Shown here one piece after another: positions 36,801 to 49,000 of a DNA stretch of 64,000 nt. A program made the translations under genes and the position numbers. The stretch comes from Phymorhynchus buccinoides (lineage: Eukaryota; Mollusca; Gastropoda; Neogastropoda; Raphitomidae). A model generated the notes under the pieces. It was not told the origin of the DNA, searched no databases, and was given only the letters and a program-made list of their open reading frames with translations. How positions within the stretch are numbered: the stretch's first letter is position 1; every line of letters begins with the position of its first letter. The stretch spans positions 23,305,266-23,369,265 of the forward strand of contig CM065704.1 of assembly GCA_017654935.2 (NCBI GenBank), written 5' to 3'.

Positions 36801-39800
36801 AAACTCTTCTAGCACCGTGGGCGATTACATTCGCCCAGCACATCACATTACTCTACATTCCCTCAAAATGCAAAAATATTCACTGCCAAGCACCCTGCCA
36901 TGTGTTTGTCTACTTTCAGAGCTAATGTCAGTGACTTTTAAAGCAACGCATGCGCACTCAAAAAAATAGTTACTCCCCTCTCGTCGGTTGAGATCAAACA
37001 AACAAGCAAGAATGTAACAAGCGCGGATTCGCAATCGTTTGTGGCGTGCGACAATTGAAAACGAAACATCATTTTAAAGAGCAGCCTCGATTTGAAGTGT
37101 GGTCTATTTTTACCACTGCAATCATTATATACACTGAGTCGCTTCCCCTGGCTTTTCAATAATTTTAATCTGTAAACCAGAATGTTATCTCTGCACCATT
37201 TCGTAACTTTATATATCTTTTGGAAAACATTTAAAACTATTTATCCTACTTATACTCATCGAAAGAAATACTGCATACTCGTCGTGTCTGTTGCAGTATC
37301 TGTATTACGTATGTTTATTATTTTCTACGCTTTAAAATGACGATTCATGTGCTCTGTTCAGTATATAATTATTTCCATACGTAAGAACTGTAGATATGTA
37401 GATATGACAACTGAAATGCTACTTTATGTCCAAGTATTTTTTTCTCCTTTAAAATATGTGCGACAATTTTGCGAAATGTGCGACAATTTTGGACCGACCG
37501 ACAGACAGACAGACCGACAAAGTGAGTTATAGGTTTGTGGCTTGTGCCACAAACAAAAAACCAACAACATGGAACTAGAAGAGTTAAGGATGTGTTGTTT
37601 TTCGTTTGTTTTTGTTTTTGTTCTCAACAGCAAACTTTTTAAGCAATCCTAAAAAGCATTTTTTTGATTATGCCTAAAGAGAAGGTCTCTTTTGAATGTT
37701 TCTTCTTCTTTGCAATGCATAGTTATACTTTCCACACGATATAAATATCTATCCCATTCATTTCTGGAGGTTACTTTTGTGCATATTTTCAAACTGACAG
37801 TCAATTTTATAATGTCAACCACTGACCTTTCAGGTCATTAGAATAAGTATGTAACTGAAAAAACATTGATGAGTGGAGGGGGGGGGGGGGGGGGGGGGGA
37901 GTACTACTACTACTGCTACTCAAACCATATCATGACAAAATTCAAAGTCAACAAATTTTATGGTTGTAACGTACCTACCATGAATACCTGAGATCACATC
38001 ATAAATGAAAGAACTATGTATCCGCTCTTCAGTTTCCTGGCCTCCTAGCTGCATTCAGCCAAAACAATCCAATAGGGCATTTGTCACGAGTGTTCGTTTT
38101 CTATACTAGACTACTAATTTGCCCGCACCTGTTCTGCCCGAGTTATGCTGACCTTTCTAATTCAGCTCTCTAAATTCAACTCAGTGAAATTCAAGGTCGC
38201 CGGCACGCGGCAAATGCCCTATTGTCAGAGGAGCTGAAAGGCGAAAACTGTATGGAAGTTTTTAGGAAAAAGGCAAGAGATTGGGCCCACGAGGCAGAAA
38301 AAAAGTAGACGATTAGCAGTAAGAAAATTAAAAAAATCTGAGTCAATGAGAGTCGAGTCAAAGAGAGTTGAAAGATTAGAAAAAGCTGCTAGCGTAGAAG
38401 TTCCAGAAGGCAGGGGAACTATTTGTATGGTACTCACTGTAGGCTTCATATTCGTCCTCCAGCTCCACTTCACTGTCCGAGTCATCCACATCCACCTGGG
38501 AAAGAAAATGAATCTTGTAATTAATTATCAAACCAGATTCACTTTGGATGAACTTCGATTGGGTGAAAACTGTTCACGGTGTAAGGGCCACAAACATGAT
38601 CAAAACAGAGTTTGACAACAAATGAGCGTTTCTTAATACAGCAAAATAGAGTTGTCCCTCATAAAGTCAGACAAACACGGTTTAAGCAGACAGGTAAGAA
38701 ATTTTTACAAGCCTTTTTGAGATATTGTAAGAAAACACAATGCTGCAGTTTTTGTTAACCCTTTCACCACCAGCCATCTTTGAGCCAAAAATTTCAATTA
38801 AACTTACTTGGCTACAAAAAAAAAGATTTTGTCTGCAATATTGCGAGATTTCTCTGTGACACATTTAGAATAGGGTCAATCCTTACTGCCCAAATTTAGG
38901 GACACACTATCATTGAATAATAGACCCTCATTTCAAGAGTTTTAATGACATGGGTGTTAAACCATTGTGGTGCAGAAATGCGACATTGGTGGTGAAAGGG
39001 TTAAAATAAAAAGATGCCGATGCCGAAAATAAACAAACTAAAAATAATAATTAAAAACCTACTACATTTCTGTCCTTCATAGGACCTAATCAGTCATTTT
39101 CACTGTTTCTGTAAAATGGCAGAGGATTTTGGAGCTCTGTATATAACATGAGCTAAGTAACCGCCTCCATGGAGCAGCTCGGCCTGTCGTATGTCACACA
39201 CACCATCATACATTAGGGCAGAGAACAAGCGTGATATGCATATCTATCCATAAAACATTCAGGATAGAAACACAAGCAAGATTAAAAAAATTCTGAAAGT
39301 TCGACTTTACTTTTCTAGGCAGGAGAATGGGCTAATAGGAAGCAGCAACAAAACAGTGATTAGAATTCTGTTCTAAAAACACCAGGAACGTAAAATTCTG
39401 TGCAATTTGAAAATACAGTTCAACGAAGATTAAGGACTATATCTCTCCATATAAACTGAGCACGTCCCCGTGGGGATACCGGGGCGTCTTTCGCAAAAAT
39501 AGTTCCCCCACCTTCTGTGCTTGTAACTTCCTCTAATCTACCACTCTCTTTGACTCTGTCTTTTCCCTTTGCTTTCTGTCATCTGCTATCTTTCTGACTT
39601 GTTGGCCCATTCTCCTGCCTTTTTCCAAAACAAATCTTCCAGATAATTTTTCTCCTTCGAGATCCTCTGAAATCGGAATGTGTCGGCTGTACGCAGCGGA
39701 GAGACCAGTGAAAACTGAAAACCGGACACATACGTACCTTACCCATTATGGCCATATGGCCCGGGAACGAATAAGAAGAAGAAACTGAGCACACAGACTG

Positions 39801-40023
39801 ACCCCATTGAGCAGCACGGCCTGTCGGATGTTGCACACTCTGTCGTACATTAGGACAGAGAACGAGCGTGATACGTATATCTCTCCATACAAACTGAGCA
39901 CACACAGTGTAGAGTGGCACAGTGGTAGCGCGTTCGCTTCGTGTCAAGTAAACCCGAGTTCGAACCTGGGTACAGGGGATTTGTCCTCTCACTTTGCACT
40001 AGGCCTTGCGGTCTGAACGTGGA

Positions 40024-40054
<31 letters not shown>

Positions 40055-43000
40055 CGTGTGCTCATGCACTTAGCACACGTTAAACCTAGTGGCAACGAAA
40101 AAGTTGTCATTTGGTCCAAAATTTACCACCCTCCCTTCCTTCCTCATCAGTCACACAAAAATCGCATGAAAAAAAAAAAAAAAAAAAAAAAAAAAGTGGC
40201 GCGCCTCTGGCTGCGACCTCTCCAGGTGGGAGCAACCCGAATTTCACAGACGCCTCTGTGACTATAATGTACCTAACCTAACCTAAAGCACACAGACTGA
40301 CCCCATTGAGCAGCACGGCCTGTCGGATGTCGCACACTCCGTCATACATTAGGACAGAGAACAAGCGTGATACGTATATCTCTCCATACAAACTGAGCAC
40401 ACAGACTGACCCCATTGAGCAGCACGGCCTGTCGGATGTCGCGCACTCCGTCGTACACCAGGCGGCTGGCCTCGATGAACTCGTTCTCGTCCACCTCCAG
40501 CTGGGGGCTGGAGTTCAGGGCGTCCACCGCCAGCTCCACCTTCTCCGCAAAGTTGGGCATGACTGCAAAAACAACAGGATAACTGGATATATGGCTTGTA
40601 GGATAACTGAGACAGACAGTAAAAGAAAGACATTTTTCTTTATAAAAAAAAAGAAAAAGAAAAAAAAATAGATTTTATATTTTAATTTCCAACCCGTGGG
40701 GATACCGGGGGGTCTTTTGCATAAATAGTTCCCCCACCTTCTGGAAGTTCTGTGCTTGTAACTTCCTCTAATCTGTCACTCTCGTTGACTCTGCCTTTTC
40801 CCCTTGCTTGCTGTCATCTATTATCTTTCTGCCTTTCCGACCCATTCTACTGCCTTTTTTCATGAAACACTTTCCAAAAGATTTCCTCCAGCCGAAGACG
40901 GACACGCTGGGCCTAATTATTTCTTACTTAGGCGCATAACGGCAGCATGATGCATCTGCGCTCATAATTGATAGGAAACTGTCTGAGCGATCGAAGAAGA
41001 AGAAGAATATTTCAATTCTCATTGCGCTCTCCCAGTTCCGTCGAGTACATAGCCTTCATAGGCTCCTTCGACGTATAATACCAGAACCAGAAGAAACTGC
41101 CTATCTCAAACTCAGGCAATTGTCTGCAACAATGGTCACAAAAGAACCCCCTGAAGGAATCGTCCAGTAATGTCAAAAACGTTGATCAGTGATATGATTC
41201 AAAGACACTGCTGGTGTAATTTTCTTTTTTAAATCACCAGGATTTTTCAAGGTTCCAGAACTTGTGGGTACCCTGCCCTCTTCAAAATGACGCGAGGGTC
41301 ATGACGAGTATGGGAACAAGCCTTCCGCTGCTAACAATATAAAATCTTAGACTTCAATCCTGTTGCTCATGTCATTTAAGAAGAATGAAAAAAAAAAAAC
41401 CCCAAAACAACCAACGTAGTATATAACAGTAGCACAGCTGCCAACTTTTCCCAAACAAAATCCTGGGGGGGGGGGGGGGCGGGGGGGAGGGGTTTGGATG
41501 GGAGAGCATCCCCCCTCCCAGAGTGGGGGTCAGGGCAGCCCCGTAAAGCTGAGAAACTTTTTCGTGGCAAGGTTACTTCAATGGTGGCGGGAGACAGGCC
41601 TAAAGACCGCCAAACAAAGGAAGTAGCCCCCGCTTCCGACATGCGCAGTACGAACTCTGCTCTGCGAAGTTTCCTGAAACCCAGTTTCGGTTATCGGGTT
41701 TCATAACACTCGTTTCTAAGGCCATCTAAGCTGGAAATTTCAAAATCCGGGAGTTTCATGTGATTTCCGGGAAAACCGGGAGAGGTGACAAAATCCGGGA
41801 AGCTCCCGGATTTACCGGGAGGGTTGGCAGGTATGCAGTAGTGACAACATCCACATTTTTGCCCACAAGGAACATAATGTAACTGACAGAAAGATCTACC
41901 GTCATTTTCGGGTTATAAGGCGATGTTTTTTTCTCCAATTTCGACCTATGCGCCTAATAAGCGAGGGCGCCCTATTAGTGAACAAAACTGTAAGAAAAGA
42001 GGCAACGATTGCCGTGTTCAGTACAGGCTACTGTGAGTCAGACATTGAAAGTGGTCACGAGCTGTCGATACGACAAATACTCGCGTTAAAATGCTTCAAA
42101 ATCCCTATTATCGTCCGAGATACCGTCCAACAGATGCCATAACCCTTCATTGGATGTAAAAAGCATCGTTGTAGAGCTTAAAATGCGATAATTCTATCAG
42201 TTTTCACGAAGAAAAGTCCAAACACAACAACAGGAAGCAGCTCAAACGGAAGTTCGATTATTTGACAGGGGAACCAACTCTCGTTTATGACAGCAGTAAT
42301 GGCGGTCGGTAAGCGTCTACAGGACGCATACGGGATTCAAAGCTCGACTTTCTTTTGCGAGGTGCCTTATAAACGAGGGCGCCTTTTACTTTAATTTTTT
42401 TAGATTTTTCTTGAAAATTGCCCTATTCGCCTGATACACAGCAGCGTCTAATGATCCGAAAAATACGGCAAATAAGATGCTTTTTCCACCAACAGATAAT
42501 CTTCTCCGTCAGACAAAAGTATACCCCGTGGGGATACCGGGGGGTCTTTTGTATAAATAGTTCCCCCACCTTCTGTGCTTGTAACTTCCTCTAATTCTGT
42601 CATTCTCTTTGACTCTGCCTTTTCCCTTTGCTTACTGTCATCTGCTATCTTTCTGTCTCACTGGTCCATTCTCCTGCCTTTTTTCTATAAATTCTTACAA
42701 AGATTTCTTCAGCCAAAGTCGGACATGCTGGGCCTAACTATTTCTTAGTTAGGCGCATAACAGCAGCATGACGCATCCACGCTCATATGACAGGAAGCTG
42801 TCTGAGCGAACGAAGAAGAAGAAGAAGAAGAAGAAGAAGAAGAAGACTTTAATTTTTTTAGATTTTTCTTGAAAATTGCCCTATTCGCCTTATATATGAA
42901 ATACACAGCAAGCGCCTAATGATCCGAAAAACAAGTAAATAAGATGCTCGCTCTTTCCACCAAGAGATAATCTCTTTCAGATAAAAGTATGAAGGTTTCC

Positions 43001-46000
43001 CTTACTCTGGTCGCGCAGCATGGACACAGCCTCCATGACTCGCTCGGTGTAGCGGCCCGGTTCGAAGTTGTCCATCTCGGCGGTGACCACGTTGCACACG
43101 CGCGCTGACCGCCCCCGAATGGCCCCAGCCGTGCGGTCCAGCGTGTCCGCGTCGTTCTCCTGCAGAGCGATGACGCACTTGTTCACATCCTCCAGGATGT
43201 GGTTCTCTGTCAACACACACATAATAATGCGATGACACTTGTTCACATCCTCCAGGATGTGGTTCTCTGTCACACACACACACACATAATAATGCGATGA
43301 CACTTGTTCACATCCTCCAGGATGTGGTTCTCTGTCAACACACACACACACATAATAATGCGATGACGCACTTGTTCACATCCTCCAGGATGTGGTTCTC
43401 TGTCAACACACACACATAATAATAATGTGATGAAGCACTTGTTCACATCCTCTGGTTCTCTGTCAACACACACACATAATAATGCGATGACACACTTGTT
43501 CACATCATCCAGGATGTGGTTCTCTGTCCACACACACACACATAATAATGCGATGACGCACTTGTTCACATCCTCTGTGAACAGACACAATAATGCGATG
43601 ACGCACTTGTTCACATCCTCCAGGATGTGGTTCTCTGTCAACACACACACATAATAATAATGCGATGACGCACTTGTTCACATCCTCCAGGATGTGGTTC
43701 TCTGTCAACACACACACATAATAATAATGCGATGATGCACTTGTTCACATCCTCCAGGATGTGGTTCTCTGTCAACACACACATAATAATGCGATGACGC
43801 ACTTGTTCACATCCTCTGGTTCTCTGTCAACACACACACATAATAATGCGATGACGCACTTGTTCACATCCTCTGGTTCTCTGTCAACACACACATAATA
43901 ATAATGTGATGAAGCACTTGTTCACATCCTCCAGGATGTGGTTCTCTGTCAACACACACACATACTAATGCGATGACACACTTGTTCACATCCTCCAGGA
44001 TGTGGTTCTCTGTCAACACACACATAATAATGCGATGACGCACTTGTTCACATCCTCTGTCAACACACACACATAATAATGCGATGACACACTTGTTCAC
44101 ATCATGTCAACACACACACACATAATAATGCGATGACACACTTGTTCACATCCTCTGTCAACACACACACATAATAATGCGACGCACTTGTTCACATCCT
44201 CTGTCAACACACACACATAATAATGCGATGACGCACTTGTTCATATCCTCTGTCAACACACACACACACATAATAATGCGATGACACACTTGTTCATATC
44301 CTCCTCCAGGATGTGGTTCTCTGTCAACACACACATAATAATGCGATGACGCACTTGTTCATATCCTCCTCCAGGATGTGGTTCTCTGTCAACACACACA
44401 TAATAATGCGATGACGCACTTGTTCATATCCTCCTCCAGGATGTGGTTCTCTGTCAACACACACATAATAATGCGATGACGCACTTGTTCACATCCTGTC
44501 AACACACATAATAATGCGATGACGCACTTGTTCACATCCTCCAGGATGTGGTTCTCTGTCAACGCACACATAATTTCAGGCATGAGATTCAGAAATCATG
44601 ATTTAGGCTGAAAAGCGGCCTAAAAAAGGCTGAAGCCCCCTGAAACTGAAGCTTTTTGTATATTTTTGTATATTTTTGTTATTAAACTAAGCTTTTTATA
44701 AAACAGCCTTAGAAGTCGAATTGATACATTTTCATTCACTCATAGGAAGCAATTTCTATACTCAGTTGGTCTCTTTTGTATCTTAACAAGCGCGAAATCG
44801 CAATAGTTTGTGGCATGTGGTCTATTTTTACCACTCCAATCATGAGTTACCTCCCCTGGCTTTTCAATAATTTTAATCTGTAAACCAGAATGTTATCTCT
44901 GCACCATTTCGTAACTTTTTATATCTTTTGGAAAACATTTAAAACTATGTATCCTACTTATACTCATCAAAAGAAGCACCGCATACTCGTCGTGTCTGTT
45001 GTAGTGTCTGTATTACATATGTTTATTATTTTGTACGCTTTTAAAATACATCATTTTAAAGAGCGGCCAGAAGTGTAGCCTCGATTTGAAGTGCGACAAT
45101 TTTGTCAAAATGTGAGACAATTTTGGACCGACAGACCGACAAAGTGAGTTATAGGTTTGTGGCTTGAGCCACAAACAAAAATGACCTGTGGGGCCATCAA
45201 AAAGCCTGAAATCAGCCTAAATGCTGAACAATCTCATGCCTGAATTACTATGCGAACATGCGGGCGCGTGAAAGGCCATGACTCTAAAACAGAGGGATTT
45301 GCTGCAAGTGCTGCAGCCAAAACAGCAGATGCCTCCTCTGCTATACAGAAGTCATAGTCGGAAACGACACACTGGCATAAAAAAACATACAAAGGTCTAT
45401 TGTATCCACAAACAATCTGCAGGGTCTACTGTATCCACGAACAATCTGCAGGGTCTACTGTATCCATGAACAATCTGCAGGGTCTACTATATCCATGAAC
45501 AATCTGCAGGGTGCGCACTCACCGGACACGGCCAGGAAGTCGTGGATGATGGTGATGTCGTCCACGGACTCGGTCAGCAGACGGACCTGTTTCTCCCAGG
45601 CCTCCTTGAAGGTGTCCATCACTCTACTGTTGGCCCATCCTTACACTAGCCAATCTGCAGTGTGCGCACTCACCGGACACAGCCAGGAAGTCGTGGATGG
45701 TGGTGATGTCGTCCACGGATTCGGTCAGCAGGCGGACCTGCTTCTCCCAGGCCTCCTTGAAGGTGTCCATGTTCTCCTGGGCCGCCTTGGACCGCGGCCG
45801 GGCCGCCAGCACCCGTGCCGCATTCACCACCTGACAGAACACCGCACCGATAACAGTGTTAACTAATTCTGAAGCTATGTGCATCTCTAACACTCAAAAC
45901 TCCCGTCTGATGCACTGGGTTCCCTATGACACCACTTTGAAGATTACGCCTTGGCTTAGGGCTGTGTCAGACCAACTGACATAGGCTAGAACACCAAGGC

Positions 46001-49000
46001 TACATCAAAATGTTGCTATGCTCTGCATAGTTATGTGGGGATTGTCTTTAGCGATGACAAGCCCCTAGCATAACATCATCAGTCTCCAAAATCCCCCCCA
46101 AGACAGAGTGTGGCTGCCCACGTGGCGGGGCAATAAAAAACGGTCACACGCGTAATGTTCTCATCCCTAGCTGGTGTATTTGAACCACAGTGTTCAAGTG
46201 CTTAAGCTGTTGGGATGATCCCTGGAGTCTTTTAGCCAGGGTACGTCAACTACAACAACTGAGCTTAACCCTTTCACTACCAGTCACCTTTTGGCTCCAC
46301 AATGATTGAACACCCATGTTACTAACATCACTTGATCAAGTCAGTGTCTGTTAATCAATGACCTTATGCTCCTAATTTGTGAGGTAAGGATAGGCCTTAT
46401 TTCATACATTTCATAGGGGAATTCCCAGTATAGCAGACGCCATTTAACAAAATACTTTTTCCCACATAAATTTGACAATGCTTACGGCTAAAAAAAAAAA
46501 AGAGTCTGGAGGACAAAGAGTTTCGGTCCACAATGAATGAAAAATTCAGTCAGCAGCAAAGAAAGAAAAGACAACAGGCAAACACACAAGTGTGTGACAA
46601 AGAAAAAAAGAACACAAAGCGTCGGGTGAAAGCCGGATGATAATACCAGCCTTGTTTGTCCTTTCTGTGACAGTGATAGTAACCCCCCCCCCCCCGTGGG
46701 GATACCGGGGGTCTTTTGTATAAATAGTTCCACCTTCTGGAAGTTCTGTGCTTGTAACATCCTCTAATCTGTCACTCTCTTTGACTCTGCCTTTTCCCTT
46801 TGCTTACTGTCATCTACTACTATCTTTCTGCCTTACTCGGGTCCATTCTCCTGCCTTTTTTCACGACTTTCAAAAACATTTCCTCCAGCCGAAGTCGGAC
46901 TTGCTGGGCCTAACTATTTCTTAGTTAGGCGTATAACGGTAGCATTACGCTCATAATTGACAGGAAACTGTCTGAGCGATCAAAGAAGAAGAAGTACCTT
47001 CTGGATGAAAAAAACCCGCAAAAGAACTCCCCCGAATTTCTGACCTGTGGACAGAGGGCGTCAATCTCTGCAGCGGCCATCCTCACAAGCTTCACCCCAT
47101 CCTCATTGCTGGACATGGAACAGGCCAGGTTCGCCACCTATGAACACACACACAGGTAACACCAGTGAGAGAACAGTCTGCATGTGTTAGTTGGGGTTCC
47201 TACTCGGAGCCATAAGGTCAGGTCAGGTCAGGGTAATGAGGGCAACTAGGCCTCGCGGCCTCTGAAGTGCCCTTTCAATTTAGTTTTTGTAGTATTGGGC
47301 ACAGCTGTGACGGTTTTTGATGACTCAATCAGTCATGTTGGTATCTCAATTCTGTCAATTTAGGGTCTTTGTCCAGGAGGTTTTTAAACTGGTTAAGGTT
47401 TGGTGCAAGCTTGATTTGTGCAGAGAGGTTATTCCAATACTTGGCAACTCTGTTAGCAAAAAAATGTTTTCTAATGTTAGTTCTGCTGTATTGTATTAGT
47501 ATTTTTAATTCACAGCTTCTAGTTTTCGAATAGTTTGAGGGCTGAAACAATCTTTTGTTAGTAAAGTCAGTATTGTTAAAAAATTTCAAAACATTTATCA
47601 GGTCTCCACGCAGCCTCCTGTATTTCAAGGATGGCAAATCCAGCTTGCGCAGCCTTTCACCATAGTCTTTATTTTTAAGAGATTTTATCAGTTTAGTAGC
47701 TCTCCTCTGGCATCTTTCAATTGTCTTGTAGTCCACATAAGGCAAATAAAAAGAAAAAGGAAAAGAAAATTACCTAAGGGGAATTTTCTCTACTGAACAT
47801 CAATCACATTGCAAATGAAAACAACTCAGAGAACAAAACCAACAGCCCCCACAACTGCCAGCCAGTATGGGTTGAGGAAGACAAGCAGTGAGCTTGTCAA
47901 AAATTCCCCTTAGGTAATTTTCTTTTTGTTTCCTTTTTATTTGCCTTATGGCTCCGAGTAAGAACCAAAACTAACATAAACAATCCGGAGTTGGAAAGTA
48001 TCTTTGCTCAAGTCTGTATGTGTTTTCAACATGTACATGTTTGGTGAAGATTGTCAGTTTGTGTGTACTGCTCAACCTCTACCCCCTCTCTCGTCCTCTG
48101 CTTTCGCTGCCTTGATCAGAGAACCACTTTATCTTTAAAACAAAAATCTTTCTGCAGACCCCCATGTGGATGTTACATGGGCCTCTCTCAGTACAACTAG
48201 TCCCCCCACCTTCTGCAAGTTCATGACTATAACTCTCTTTTCCATCCTGTACTATTCTCCTGCCTTTCTCCTAAAAGCTCTTTTGAACAATGCTCTCCTT
48301 TGAACTCCTCAAATATGAGATTCCGTTAGTCTGAGGACACTTAAAAACACACTGATGCACCACGATTAAGTCCCTTGGTTTTTTTCTGGGTAGCTGTGAC
48401 CCACATACAAATGTCCCCAACTTAAAATTGAGGCTGCTCTTTAAAATGATGTTTCGTTTTCAATTTGGGGACATTTGTATGGGAGTCAAACCTGGTCAAA
48501 ACAAGATTTCTTACCAGCTATAAGTGGGAAAGCACGTGAAACCCGTGATTTTGACACGGTGGGTCTTTATAAAGAGACCAGGAAACTGACGATCACACAC
48601 ATACGCACTTTACCCATTACGGCGATGGACTGGTAATAATAATAATAATAATAATAGTACATTTATATAGCGCTTTACCTCAGATGAAGAAGAAGAAGAA
48701 GAAGAGGAAAGAGAAGAAGATTAGCACAGACATCAAGAACTGACCTCCACCAGTTTGTTGGCGTGTTCGGTGAAGACCTGTGCGTACTCCTCCACTCCCC
48801 TCTCATCCCCCGCCTTGGCCGCCTCGATCAGCACCAGCAGGGGCACGTTGGTCTCCAGGAAGGTGTCTGACACGTGGTCCACCACCGCCTTACGCAGCTG
48901 TGGACGACAATGACGATGATAATGATGATGATAATAACACTGCCTCGATCAGCACCAGCAGGGGCACGTTGGTCTCCAGGAAGGTGTCTGACACGTGGTC

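Larger units (their letters stand above)
39140..40410 (-). repeat. Partial copies of alpha-catenin exon 12 donor edge with SINE insertions
   Basis: Units with GAGCAGCACGGCCTGTCGG-type sequence occur at about 39172, 39810 and 40311, besides the true exon at 40418. Each spans the last ~45-60 nt of the exon, its gtcagt donor and ~45 nt of intron. Two SINEs interrupt the array. Confidence 0.85.

Noticed and set aside
39915..39985. tRNA gene
   Set aside because: A and B box-like motifs are the head of a SINE with target duplications, body and tail, not a free tRNA gene.
43207..44574. CRISPR-like array
   Set aside because: Animal intronic DNA; repeats are contiguous exon-edge copies without unique spacers.
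42977..44583. Several minus-strand ORFs repeating ENHILEDVNKCVIAL
   Set aside because: Tandem copies of the exon 11 edge plus intron; not a repeat protein.
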